Assembly: GCA_028716065.1 (NCBI GenBank)
Contig: JAQUQN010000002.1
Coordinates: 1-64,000, forward strand
Direction: 5' to 3'
DNA from: Candidatus Omnitrophota bacterium
Lineage (GTDB): Bacteria > Omnitrophota > Gorgyraeia > 2-01-FULL-45-10
DNA: 64,000 bases
Shown here: positions 15,166-22,459 of the stretch, in pieces
Numbering within the stretch: the stretch's first letter is position 1
How the letters are laid out: every line of letters begins with the position of its first letter
The notes under the pieces: model-generated
What the model was told of the DNA's origin: nothing
Seen by the model: the letters and a program-made list of their open reading frames with translations, nothing else
Databases searched by the model: none
Translations under genes and position numbers: made by a program

Positions 15166-15522
15166 ATGAGGAAAATCATATGTAGCGTGGTCTCGATGTG
15201 CCTGGTATTATCTTTTATCTTTATAATGACGTCTCAGGCTGCTGAAGAAAATACTACGGGCAGAGATGCTAAAAGTTTCTGGCAGAGACTCTTCAACTAT
15301 CCCGCAAAAGTTACAAACGAATCGGCCAACGTCGTAGCCGAAACGGGGAAAAGGGGCACCAGGGTAGTTACCGATGAAGTGAAGAGGGTGGGCCAGGTTA
15401 CTTCCGGCGATGTGGCAAAGTCAAAAGAACTGGTCACCGAACCGATCACCGGAACAGCGGAAACGGTCGTAGATGCCGTAAAAGGAACCGCGAAAGCGCC
15501 CATAGAAGCAGCTAAGGAATAA
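15166..15522 (+). CDS. Small secreted helical protein, unknown function
   Basis: A 118-residue exported protein. Signal peptide 1-25 (CSVVSMCLVLSFIFIMTSQA, cleavage after QAA). The mature part is polar and alpha-helical with a repeated Thr/Val/Lys pattern: NVVAETGKRGTRVVTDEVKR, then ELVTEPITGTAETVVDAVKG, similar to apolipoprotein- or LEA-like amphipathic repeats. No family recognised. It is transcribed on its own from the promoter at 15104 to the terminator at 15569-15608. Confidence 0.65.
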   Translation: MRKIICSVVSMCLVLSFIFIMTSQAAEENTTGRDAKSFWQRLFNYPAKVTNESANVVAETGKRGTRVVTDEVKRVGQVTSGDVAKSKELVTEPITGTAETVVDAVKGTAKAPIEAAKE

Positions 15523-15568
15523 GAAGCTATAGTCGAGAAAATAATATTTTCAGCCTAAACAAAAGATG

Positions 15569-15608
15569 AAAAAGCCATATTTTCTTAGATGAAGATGTAT
15601 GGCTTTTT
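15569..15608 (+). terminator. Intrinsic terminator
   Basis: AAAAAGCCATA (15569-15579) pairs with TATGGCTTTTT (15598-15608). It ends the gene at 15166-15522 and overlaps the first possible start codon of the M23 peptidase frame. Confidence 0.85.
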
Positions 15609-15619
15609 CTGTATTATCC

Positions 15620-16138
15620 ATGAAACGTTTTTTGTTCTGCATAACGCTGATCGTCGTAACTGTCTTTGTCACCGCGTCGTTGTATCAGCCCGTTTCCATA
15701 GCTCTGTTCAATATAAGAGAGCCCTATTTTAAGAGCCCAATCATGAACGGCTCTGGCGAGCTGACCATACGAAGTGATTCCAGGGGCGATGGCCATTACG
15801 GCGCGAAGCGAAGAAATAACAGGACGCATAGCGGTATCGATATAGCGGCGCCCGTGGGCACCCCTGTATATGCGGCCAAAAGCGGCATTGCGTTTTGCGG
15901 CAAGGTGCCTACCGGTTACGGCAAATATGTCATGATATACCATCCCGATGGTTCTCAGACGATGTATGCGCACTTATCGGATTGGGCCGTTGTCTCCACG
16001 CAAAAGATAGCACGGGGGCAAGTGGTGGGATTCGTCGGCAAGAGCGGCAATGCCGCCAATAAGCATATACAGCCGCATCTACATTTCGAGATACGCAAGA
16101 CCGGCAAGCCGCAGAATCCCATGGAACTGATGAGATAG
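15620..16138 (+). CDS. M23-family metallopeptidase (LytM/NlpD-type)
   Basis: A secreted or membrane-anchored peptidase of ~172 residues. After a signal segment (FLFCITLIVVTVFVTASLY) the M23 domain shows HSGIDIAAPVGTPVYAA, with the metal-binding HxxxD, then YGKYVMIYHPDG, MYAHLS and PHLHFEIRK with the HxH site. All zinc ligands are present, so peptidoglycan endopeptidase activity is likely. The frame also has an ATG at 15599, but that lies inside the terminator stem of the previous gene; ATG at 15620 begins the signal peptide cleanly and is chosen with moderate confidence. The lipoprotein at 16151 follows closely. Confidence 0.9.
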   Translation: MKRFLFCITLIVVTVFVTASLYQPVSIALFNIREPYFKSPIMNGSGELTIRSDSRGDGHYGAKRRNNRTHSGIDIAAPVGTPVYAAKSGIAFCGKVPTGYGKYVMIYHPDGSQTMYAHLSDWAVVSTQKIARGQVVGFVGKSGNAANKHIQPHLHFEIRKTGKPQNPMELMR

Positions 16139-16150
16139 GAGGACGTTATT

Positions 16151-16288
16151 ATGAAAAAGTTTATATTGGCCTGTTTATTGTTAAGCATCTTCGCGATCCT
16201 CGAAGGATGCGGCGAAACCATACAAGGCGTGGGAAAAGACGCAAACCGGATGGGTAAAGGCGTCAATACCTTTTTCTTCCGACAGTGA
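16151..16288 (+). CDS. Entericidin-like small lipoprotein
   Basis: A 45-residue frame starting MKKFILACLLLSIFAILEGC, so a lipoprotein signal with lipobox LEGC (Cys 20). The mature part GETIQGVGKDANRMGKG is typical for entericidin A/B-type peptides (ETxxGxGxDxxxxG). In enterobacteria EcnAB is a toxin-antidote lipoprotein pair; outside them the role is unknown. A GGAGGACG ribosome site is 8 bases upstream. It follows the M23 gene by 12 bases. Confidence 0.75.
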   Translation: MKKFILACLLLSIFAILEGCGETIQGVGKDANRMGKGVNTFFFRQ

Positions 16289-16311
16289 TTTAAAAGGGGA
16301 TTGGAATAAAT

Positions 16312-17031
16312 ATGGCCGTACGAATTAGGGAGATCAATAACATAAATATATTGGATATCGAGGGGAACATTGATATAAATTCCTCCGATATCATAGAGAT
16401 GGTCGGCTGGCTCGTCAACACCGGGAAACTTCAGATAATCCTGAATTTGGAGAACGCGGGGCTGGTCGACTATAGCGGGTTGTCGGTGCTGGCCATCGCA
16501 TATAAAAACGTTGTTAACCACAAAGGTAAAATTAAGTTCGCCCATGTTTCTCTGCCTGCGATGGAGATGTTCAAGATCGTGAGGCTGGACGGCCTCTTCG
16601 AATCGTATGCAGATGTTGAAGCCGCGCTTAAGAGCTTTAGCGAAGAAGAGATCGATAAACTTGCTCTGAGGCGAAAATTTACCAGGCTTGATATCCATCT
16701 GCGTGTTAAATACAGGATTACGGATCCCCGGACAGACGAGGAACGCAAGGTCTTTGAGGGTGACGCCTTAAACATCAGCGCCGCGGGGGTATACATATAT
16801 AGTTCTTCGAAATTACCCATAAATACGAAGGTGGATCTGGAATTCATGATCCCGAGCACCAATACCGCGCTGGCGGCGGATGGAAAGGTAGTCTGGCATG
16901 CGGACAAAGAGATTCAACCGCACTCGTATCCCGGAATGGGGGTGGCGTTCACTCACCTATCATCGGAAAAAGAACAAAGAATAATCGATTTCATAGACAA
17001 GAATATCACCCACAGGGCAGAGCCTTATTAG
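16312..17031 (+). CDS. STAS-PilZ fusion protein
   Basis: The 239-residue protein joins two signalling domains. Residues ~1-105 are a STAS (anti-sigma factor antagonist) domain: ILDIEGNIDINSSDII, NLENAGLVDYSGLSVLA, where the phosphorylated Ser of SpoIIAA-type proteins falls in YSGLS, and FKIVRLDGLFE. Residues ~120-230 are PilZ: RRKFTRLD (RxxxR), ALNISAAGVYI and YPGMGVAFTHL. This links cyclic di-GMP to a partner-switching type output. No cognate anti-sigma kinase gene is adjacent. It starts the run 16312-19764 together with the channel, radical SAM and GAF-ANTAR genes. Confidence 0.85.
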   Translation: MAVRIREINNINILDIEGNIDINSSDIIEMVGWLVNTGKLQIILNLENAGLVDYSGLSVLAIAYKNVVNHKGKIKFAHVSLPAMEMFKIVRLDGLFESYADVEAALKSFSEEEIDKLALRRKFTRLDIHLRVKYRITDPRTDEERKVFEGDALNISAAGVYIYSSSKLPINTKVDLEFMIPSTNTALAADGKVVWHADKEIQPHSYPGMGVAFTHLSSEKEQRIIDFIDKNITHRAEPY

Positions 17032-17047
17032 AGGCGAGCGGCATCTT

Positions 17048-18055
17048 ATGAAATGCAAATTTGATAAATGCAAAAATAGCTCTATTACAAATTCCGACTT
17101 TTGCTGGAACCATCTTCATGACAAGGAGACATATAAAAAGGATCTTCTCGACCGCATCGACAGGGGCGAGGACTTGTCAGGTTATAATCTGCAAAAGGTC
17201 TCCTTCAAAGATGCACACCTGGAGAAGGCCAATTTTTCTAAAGCCAACCTGTCTCAGTCTGACTTCTCCGGAAGCCATATATTCAATTCAATATTCGAGA
17301 ACGCCGATCTGATAGGGGCGGATTTCACGGATTCCGACGTGACACACTGCGATCTGAAAGGGACTGACATCACAAAATCGCGTTTCGTGAATGCCAGGCT
17401 CTGGAACTCGAACCTATCCGATTCGAACATGACGGAATGCGACATGTCGGGGGCTGATTTCTGGAATACCAGATTATTCAATGTAAAGATATGGCACACG
17501 ACCTTCGCAGCCGCCAAGTCGCTCAATCAGAGGAATTTTTCAAGCGAAAAGAAATTGATGCCGGCGCCGCGGATAAACGAGACGGGCCTATTTTCGGCGC
17601 AGGAGTCATACAGGGACCTCAAAGGCTACTTTCTCGCCGGCGGCATGTATGATGACGCCAGCTGGGCTTCGTTCAAGGAGAAGAGCCTGGAACGCCTTAT
17701 CCTCCTGAAGAACAGGGACATCGCGTATTTCCCCAGCCTTCTCATGAACATCCTGTGCGGATACGGCGAGAAACCTTACCGGATAGTACTGTCCGCGATC
17801 GTGTCGATACTTTTTTTCGCCATAATGTTCTTCACATTCAATACCGTAGAAAACCCCGCCAATCCCGGGTATTCGATGAACTGGGCCGATTATCTCTATT
17901 ACAGCGCCATAACCTTTACGACGGTGGGTTATGGCGACTTCATTCCGAGGCCGATCCCCATCTTCAGGCTCCTGGCGGCATGCGAGGGCTTCATAGGCGT
18001 CTTCCTGACAGGGCTCTTCGTATTCACGCTGGCAAGAAGATACTCTGCCAGATAA
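17048..18055 (+). CDS. Pentapeptide-repeat protein fused to a two-helix ion channel
   Basis: The 335-residue protein has three parts. Residues 1-25 hold a Cys/His cluster (CKFDKCKNSS .. FCWNH) that may bind a metal. Residues ~45-150 are pentapeptide repeats of A(D/N)LxX type (ANFSKANLSQSDFSGSHIF and following), a right-handed beta helix. Residues ~230-335 carry two membrane helices around a pore loop with the potassium-selective filter TTVGYGDF. Such fusions occur in bacterial ion-channel families; gating by the pentapeptide domain is inferred. The gene lies 16 bases after the STAS-PilZ gene and 28 before the radical SAM gene. Confidence 0.85.
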   Translation: MKCKFDKCKNSSITNSDFCWNHLHDKETYKKDLLDRIDRGEDLSGYNLQKVSFKDAHLEKANFSKANLSQSDFSGSHIFNSIFENADLIGADFTDSDVTHCDLKGTDITKSRFVNARLWNSNLSDSNMTECDMSGADFWNTRLFNVKIWHTTFAAAKSLNQRNFSSEKKLMPAPRINETGLFSAQESYRDLKGYFLAGGMYDDASWASFKEKSLERLILLKNRDIAYFPSLLMNILCGYGEKPYRIVLSAIVSILFFAIMFFTFNTVENPANPGYSMNWADYLYYSAITFTTVGYGDFIPRPIPIFRLLAACEGFIGVFLTGLFVFTLARRYSAR

Positions 18056-18083
18056 AACAAGTTACATAAATAGATCGGTACAA

Positions 18084-19049
18084 ATGCCTACCCGTAAAGT
18101 TGATTCTAAATTACACAAAATAAGGGACTCCGCAAAGATCTTGAAAGAGTCTCTCGAAAGATGCAGCATCTGTCCGCGCAGATGCGGCATAAACAGGATC
18201 AGAGGAGAGAGGGGTTACTGCAGGGCCGGGCTGCAACCAGCAGTATATAGCCATTCTCCTCACCATGGAGAGGAGCCGCCTCTCTCAGGGACGCGGGGCT
18301 CCGGCACCATATTCTTTACTTATTGCAACATGAAGTGCGCCTATTGTCAGAATTATTACTTCAGCCAGCTCGGGCACGGCGTGGAGATATCCATAGAAAA
18401 GCTTTCCGAGATAATGCTCGGGCTTGAAAAACACGGATGCCATAATATAAATCTCGTAAGCCCGACCCATTTCGTACCGCAGATAGTGATGGCGCTGGAG
18501 ATGGCCGTTGGCAAGGGACTGGATATACCGATCGTCTATAATAGCGGCGGATATGACCTGCCGCGGACATTACGCCTGCTTGAAGGTATTGTCGATATAT
18601 ACATGCCCGACATGCGGTATAGCGACGACAATACCGCAAAAAAGTATTCGGATGCGGAAGACTATGTTAAATATAACCGCGGTTCCGTGATGGAGATGCA
18701 GCGGCAGGTCGGAGATCTCTTACTCGACGAGAATGGTATCGCCGAAAAAGGGTTGATCGTCAGGCTTCTGGCGCTGCCGCAAGAGCTGTCCGGTATAAAA
18801 GAAAGTTTAAAGTTTATAAAAGACAGGGTCAGCGGAAACGCCTACCTGAGTATCATGAGCCAGTACTACCCTACATATAAGGCCTATGATTTTAAAGAGC
18901 TATCGCGCGGCGTGACGAAGGAAGAGTATAAGAATGTTGTTGACGAGGCAAAGAGATTAGGGTTAAATAATGGTTGGATACAGGAGAGGCCCCGACAGCA
19001 AGACGTTACTTTCCTGGGTACAAACATAAAACCAAAAAGGGAAATTTAA
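18084..19049 (+). CDS. Radical SAM protein, PflA/PflX-like
   Basis: The 321-residue protein has a Cys-rich N-terminus (CSICPRRCGINR, GYCRAG) and then the radical SAM cluster motif CNMKCAYC (CxxxCxxC) at about residue 78, followed by SPTHFVPQIV and VYNSGGYDLPRTL. The pattern fits the PflX/AmmeMemoRadiSam-type group of putative activating enzymes, which bind [4Fe-4S] and S-adenosylmethionine. The substrate is not known. The GAF-ANTAR gene begins one base after its stop, so the pair is co-expressed. Confidence 0.88.
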   Translation: MPTRKVDSKLHKIRDSAKILKESLERCSICPRRCGINRIRGERGYCRAGLQPAVYSHSPHHGEEPPLSGTRGSGTIFFTYCNMKCAYCQNYYFSQLGHGVEISIEKLSEIMLGLEKHGCHNINLVSPTHFVPQIVMALEMAVGKGLDIPIVYNSGGYDLPRTLRLLEGIVDIYMPDMRYSDDNTAKKYSDAEDYVKYNRGSVMEMQRQVGDLLLDENGIAEKGLIVRLLALPQELSGIKESLKFIKDRVSGNAYLSIMSQYYPTYKAYDFKELSRGVTKEEYKNVVDEAKRLGLNNGWIQERPRQQDVTFLGTNIKPKREI

Positions 19050-19050
19050 G

Positions 19051-19764
19051 ATGCCTGAGAAGGAAAATAAAGGCGCTTCTTACGCCAGGCAACTGGAAGC
19101 GATCTCGAAGGTCAGCAAGACCATCACATCCGGACTATATCTGGAAGAGATCCTGAAACTCATCGTAACCGTGACGGCGGAGATAATGAACTCAAAGATA
19201 TGTTCACTGATGCTGTTAGATGAGAAGAGCAACATGCTCGTGCTCAAGGCAACGCAGTCGATGAGCGAGGTCTATAATAAGAAGTCCCCCTTGAAGGTAG
19301 GCGAGGGCATTGCGGGCAAGGTCGCGCAACAGAACAGCCCTATGGCAATATATGATATAGCCAAGGAGGCGGAATATAAAAATAAGGACATAGCAAAAAA
19401 AGAAGGATTAAAATCCCTTCTATCCGTCCCTCTGGCAGTAAAGGGCAGGGTAATAGGCGTACTCAATAATTACACTTCTCACCCTCACAAGTTCATTAAA
19501 AGCGAAGTCGAACTTCTGACCACGGTAGCAAACCAGGCTGCCATAGTGATAGAAAACGCGGCGCTGATGCTAAAAGCGAAGGTCATGCAGGACGAACTTG
19601 AGACCAGAAAAACGGTCGAAAGGGCCAAGGGGGTACTGATGCGCACCCAGGGCCTTTCCGAAGAGGAGGCGTTCAGAAAGATACAGAAACAGAGCATGGA
19701 CATGAGAAAAACGATGCGCGAGATTGCCGAGGCCATCCTGCTTCTCGAGAAGATGAAATCCTGA
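19051..19764 (+). CDS. GAF-ANTAR RNA-binding antiterminator 1
   Basis: The 237-residue protein combines a sensory GAF domain (~25-170; ICSLMLLDEKSNMLVLKA, GEGIAGKVAQQ, LLSVPLAVKGRVIGVLNNY) with a C-terminal ANTAR domain (~180-232; ERAKGVLMRTQGLSEEEAF then SMDMRKTMREIAEAIL). ANTAR domains bind paired hairpins with hexaloops in nascent RNA and prevent termination (EutV, NasR, AmiR). The GAF ligand is unknown. The gene sits just upstream of the nadE leader, which contains two such hairpin/terminator units, so nadE and the other nitrogen genes are likely targets. It is 1 base after the radical SAM gene. A homologue lies at 39565. Confidence 0.9.
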   Translation: MPEKENKGASYARQLEAISKVSKTITSGLYLEEILKLIVTVTAEIMNSKICSLMLLDEKSNMLVLKATQSMSEVYNKKSPLKVGEGIAGKVAQQNSPMAIYDIAKEAEYKNKDIAKKEGLKSLLSVPLAVKGRVIGVLNNYTSHPHKFIKSEVELLTTVANQAAIVIENAALMLKAKVMQDELETRKTVERAKGVLMRTQGLSEEEAFRKIQKQSMDMRKTMREIAEAILLLEKMKS

Positions 19765-19799
19765 CCCATGTTAGGCAATAAAAAGTTGCTACTTTATGA

Positions 19800-19827
19800 T
19801 TGACAGAATCTGAAAATATGGTATACT
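19800..19827 (+). promoter_or_regulatory. Sigma-70-type promoter of nadE leader
   Basis: TTGACA (19800-19805), 16 bases, TATACT (19822-19827). The predicted start lies near 19834, just before the first hairpin. Confidence 0.8.
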
Positions 19828-19833
19828 TATTAT

Positions 19834-19928
19834 GAAGAGACAAGGATGTCTTTCGGCAAAGTATGCTGAAAGACATTTTTTATAGACTAGGGCGTCTAGA
19901 TCCGATATTGCGGATATAGGCGTTTTTT
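19834..19928 (+). promoter_or_regulatory. Tandem ANTAR-type antiterminator leader of nadE
   Basis: Unit 1: hairpin AGAGAC[AAGGAT]GTCTTT (19836-19853) overlaps the left arm of a 12-bp terminator, ATGTCTTTCGGC (19846-19857) with GCTGAAAGACAT (19865-19876), loop AAAGTAT, then six T. Unit 2: hairpin TAGAC[TAGGGC]GTCTA (19883-19898) overlaps the arm CGTCTAGATCCG (19893-19904) that pairs with CGGATATAGGCG (19911-19922), followed by TTTTTT. In each unit the hexaloop hairpin and the terminator cannot form together. Loop position 4 is G in both. Bound ANTAR protein would therefore favour read-through into nadE. Confidence 0.75.
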
Positions 19929-19944
19929 GTTTATAGGCGGTTTT

Positions 19945-21627
19945 ATGAAGAGAAATATGCGTTTTGCGATAGCCCAGATCGATTGTTGTGTAGGCGATTT
20001 TGAAGGCAACCTTAAGAAGATGACGGCCTGCCTTCAACAAGCCAAGCAGACGGGGGTGGATATTATAGCCTTTCCGGAACTTGCTGTGACGGGCTATCCC
20101 CCTGAAGATCTCCTCCTCAAGGCCAGATTCATAGATGAAAATCTGGAGACCTTGAGAAAGTTATCCAGGTCCGTAGAAGACGTGGTGGCCGTTATAGGTT
20201 TTGTCGACAGGATAGGCTCGGATATATATAATGCGGCAGCGGTAATATATAAAGGCAAGGTGCTAGGAAAATACTATAAGATGTTCTTGCCCAATTACGG
20301 CGTATTCGATGAGCACAGGTATTTCAGGCAGGGTAAGGAACCAATAGTATTCAAGTGGGGCGATCTGGTATTCGGTGTCAATATATGCGAGGACATATGG
20401 CATGAGGATGGGCCCACCCGCGCCCAGGCTTCTAGAGGCGTGAAGGTCATAATAAATATCAACGCCTCGCCTTATTACAGCGGAAGGATCAGGGAAAGGG
20501 AGGAGGCCGTAAAAAGCCAGGCAATAGAGAATAAGGTCCATGTGGTTTACGCCAATCTCGTAGGAGGACAGGACGAACTGATCTTCGATGGCCAGAGCAT
20601 GATAGTGGATAATAACGGAAAGATAATAAAAAAGGCCGAGGCCTTCAAGGAAGACTTGCTTATTGCTGACCTGGAGATACCGGAAAACTCTGAAAGATTG
20701 AAGGACCTTTATATTACTATCGGTGATAGCGTACCTCCAAAAGATAAGCCTGGTCTGGTCCGGAAAGAGGTAAAGCAGTTAGACCCTGTTAGCGAGGTAT
20801 ATGAAGCGCTGGCCCTGGGATTGAGGGACTATGTGACCAAAAACGGTTTTAAAAAAGTGGTTCTCGGATTAAGCGGAGGGATAGACTCGTCCCTCGTTGC
20901 CTCCATAGCAACGGATGCCATGGGCAAGGACAATGTTATCGGAATTTACATGCCTTCCCGCTACTCTTCATCCGATTCGGAAAATGACGCCAAAAAACTG
21001 GCTGCGAATCTAGGCATACAGCTTTTGACCATAAGTATCGAGCAGATATTTAAAATATCCCTGATGTCGCTGGACCCTAAATTTTCCGGACTGGCCAAAG
21101 ATTCGACCGAAGAGAACCTTCAGGCGCGTATAAGGGGAAACATCCTGATGGCACTTTCAAATAAATTCGGGTGGCTGGTATTGACAACCGGAAATAAATC
21201 GGAGATGAGCACGGGTTATTCTACATTGTATGGCGACATGGCAGGAGGACTGGCCGTTATAAAGGATGTCCCCAAAACTTTAGTTTATAAACTGGTTAAA
21301 TACAGGAATACGGTGAGCGCTGTGATACCCGAGTCGGTGATCAAAAAGGAGCCCACGGCTGAACTGAAACACGACCAAAAGGATAGAGACACCCTGCCTC
21401 CCTACGATGTGCTGGATCCTATCCTGAAGGCATATGTGGAGGATGATAAGGGACTGAAGGAAATAGTGGCATTGGGTTTTAACAAGGATACCGTATGCAA
21501 AGTCCTGAACATGGTCGATAGAAGCGAATATAAACGCCGCCAATCGCCTCCGGGTTTGAAGATAACCCCTAGGGCGTTCGGCAGGGACAGGAGAATGCCG
21601 GTTACCTCTAGATATAAAGAATATTAA
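19945..21627 (+). CDS. nadE: Glutamine-dependent NAD+ synthetase
   Basis: The enzyme amidates nicotinate adenine dinucleotide to NAD+ using ammonia from its own glutaminase domain. Residues ~1-265 are a nitrilase-like glutaminase: ELAVTGYPPEDLLLK with the Glu, YYKMFLPNYGVFDE with the Lys, and NICEDIWHE with the Cys nucleophile. Residues ~285-560 are the ATP-pyrophosphatase synthetase: VLGLSGGIDSSLVASIA and TGNKSEMSTGYSTLYGDMAG. Length 560 is normal. The upstream codon at 19927 lies in the terminator T-run, so ATG at 19945 is chosen. The gene follows a leader with two ANTAR-type units. Confidence 0.95.
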   Translation: MKRNMRFAIAQIDCCVGDFEGNLKKMTACLQQAKQTGVDIIAFPELAVTGYPPEDLLLKARFIDENLETLRKLSRSVEDVVAVIGFVDRIGSDIYNAAAVIYKGKVLGKYYKMFLPNYGVFDEHRYFRQGKEPIVFKWGDLVFGVNICEDIWHEDGPTRAQASRGVKVIININASPYYSGRIREREEAVKSQAIENKVHVVYANLVGGQDELIFDGQSMIVDNNGKIIKKAEAFKEDLLIADLEIPENSERLKDLYITIGDSVPPKDKPGLVRKEVKQLDPVSEVYEALALGLRDYVTKNGFKKVVLGLSGGIDSSLVASIATDAMGKDNVIGIYMPSRYSSSDSENDAKKLAANLGIQLLTISIEQIFKISLMSLDPKFSGLAKDSTEENLQARIRGNILMALSNKFGWLVLTTGNKSEMSTGYSTLYGDMAGGLAVIKDVPKTLVYKLVKYRNTVSAVIPESVIKKEPTAELKHDQKDRDTLPPYDVLDPILKAYVEDDKGLKEIVALGFNKDTVCKVLNMVDRSEYKRRQSPPGLKITPRAFGRDRRMPVTSRYKEY

Positions 21628-21671
21628 ACTCCTATCGCGTTGAAGAGATAGGATACTAAAAGGTGCGATGC

Positions 21672-21715
21672 AGCCCTTTATGCGCAAAGTAGGCGTGTAA
21701 AGGGCTTTAGTTTTT
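21672..21715 (+). terminator. Terminator hairpin between nadE and the sigma-like gene
   Basis: AGCCCTTTATGCGC (21672-21685) pairs with GCGTGTAAAGGGCT (21693-21706) over 14 bp, two of them G-T, then TTAGTTTTT. The loop AAAGTAG is close to the AAAGTAT loop of the first nadE terminator and to the AAAGTCA loop at 39359. It may end nadE or control read-through into the sigma-like gene. Confidence 0.8.
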
Positions 21716-21733
21716 ACAAGGCTGGTGATAAGA

Positions 21734-22273
21734 ATGAACTTAAATTTCGAAACGCTCGTCAATAGAATAACGCCCACGCTGAAAAGGATAACGCACCGGC
21801 TTAACGGCCATTTTACCTTTTTCGACGACGATGATCTATACCAGGAGGCCGTGACATATCTATGGCCGCTCTTCCAAAGAGGCAGACTTGGCGACAAGAC
21901 GGACAGTTATATCCTACAGGGCTGTTATTTTCATCTTAAAAATTATATACGCACCTCGATGGACAAGGCCAAATTGATAAGCATCTATAAGATAATAGAT
22001 GCTGACGAAACCGAGCTTGGCGCGGTCCTGGCCGCGAAGGAGACGCCGGATCCGGAAAATCTGGAATACAAGATATTACTGAAAGAATCGGATAGGATGG
22101 GCCTGACGGAAAAGGAAAGGCGCGTTATATCATATTCATTGGAGGGACTTACTACAAGAGAGATAGGCGACCGCCTCGGTGTATCTCACGTAATGGTGCT
22201 AAAGATAAAGGGAAAGATCAAACATAAGCTGCGTATTTTCAGAAATGAATACCGGAGAGGTTACCAAAATTAG
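21734..22273 (+). CDS. Sigma-70-family RNA polymerase sigma factor-like protein
   Basis: The ~179-residue protein has a region-2-like N-terminal half (FFDDDDLYQEAVTYLWPLFQ) and a region-4 helix-turn-helix near the end (LTEKERRVISYSLEGLTTRE, then IGDRLGVSHVMVLKIKGKIK). It is the size of an ECF-type or small sigma factor and lacks regions 1 and 3. It could equally be a sigma-like regulator. ATG at 21734 has GGTGA upstream; GTG at 21725 is the alternative. Its last codons form part of a 41-bp block repeated before glnA, and it lies between nadE and porin-amtB, so a role in nitrogen-gene transcription is inferred. Confidence 0.7.
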   Translation: MNLNFETLVNRITPTLKRITHRLNGHFTFFDDDDLYQEAVTYLWPLFQRGRLGDKTDSYILQGCYFHLKNYIRTSMDKAKLISIYKIIDADETELGAVLAAKETPDPENLEYKILLKESDRMGLTEKERRVISYSLEGLTTREIGDRLGVSHVMVLKIKGKIKHKLRIFRNEYRRGYQN

Positions 22274-22298
22274 GCATTTTTTACTTGTAGAATCGTAG
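22258..22298 (+). promoter_or_regulatory. Conserved promoter block before porin-amtB (copy 1)
   Basis: AGGTTACCA (22258-22266), 7 variable bases, then GCATTTTTTACTTGTA (22274-22289) and GTAG at the end. The block at 25401-25441 before glnA matches 34 of 41 positions with identical spacing. A weak -10 (TAGAAT, 22288-22293) lies in it but no -35 does, unlike the TTGACA promoters elsewhere in the window. Confidence 0.7.
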
Positions 22299-22299
22299 C

Positions 22300-22440
22300 C
22301 TTGGCAACAAAGGCTAAAGACACATAGAAGTGTAAAAATGACGAAGGCGTTTGGAAGATAAAACGCCTTTTATTTTTTTCATAGTGGACAGGGACGTCTA
22401 TTCTAATCCGAGGAGGAAAGGAGAGGCGTCTTTTGTTTTT
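22300..22440 (+). promoter_or_regulatory. Tandem ANTAR-type antiterminator leader of porin-amtB-P-II
   Basis: Unit 1: ACAC[ATAGAA]GTGT (22320-22333, A1/G4 hexaloop), then a weak GAC[GAAGGC]GTT overlapping the terminator arm AAGGCGTTT (22344-22352), which pairs with AAACGCCTT (22361-22369), then TTATTTTTTT. Unit 2: TGGAC[AGGGAC]GTCTA (22385-22400, A1/G4 hexaloop) overlaps the arm beginning GACGTCT (22393) that pairs with AGGCGTC ending at 22430, then TTTTGTTTTT. A GNRA-type hairpin (TTG-GCAA-CAA, near 22300) precedes unit 1. Confidence 0.72.
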
Positions 22441-22459
22441 ATATTAAAGGAGATTTTTA

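Noticed and set aside
15580..15597. G4 hexaloop (TTAGAT) at the tip of the terminator 15569-15608
   Set aside because: It is the tip of an ordinary terminator without a competing hairpin, and the upstream gene is not linked to nitrogen; chance is the simpler reading.
22258..22298. Sigma-54 promoter before amtB (and at 25401 before glnA)
   Set aside because: Sigma-54 needs GG-N10-GC; here the GG and GC are 13 bases apart in both copies and no TTGC element follows.
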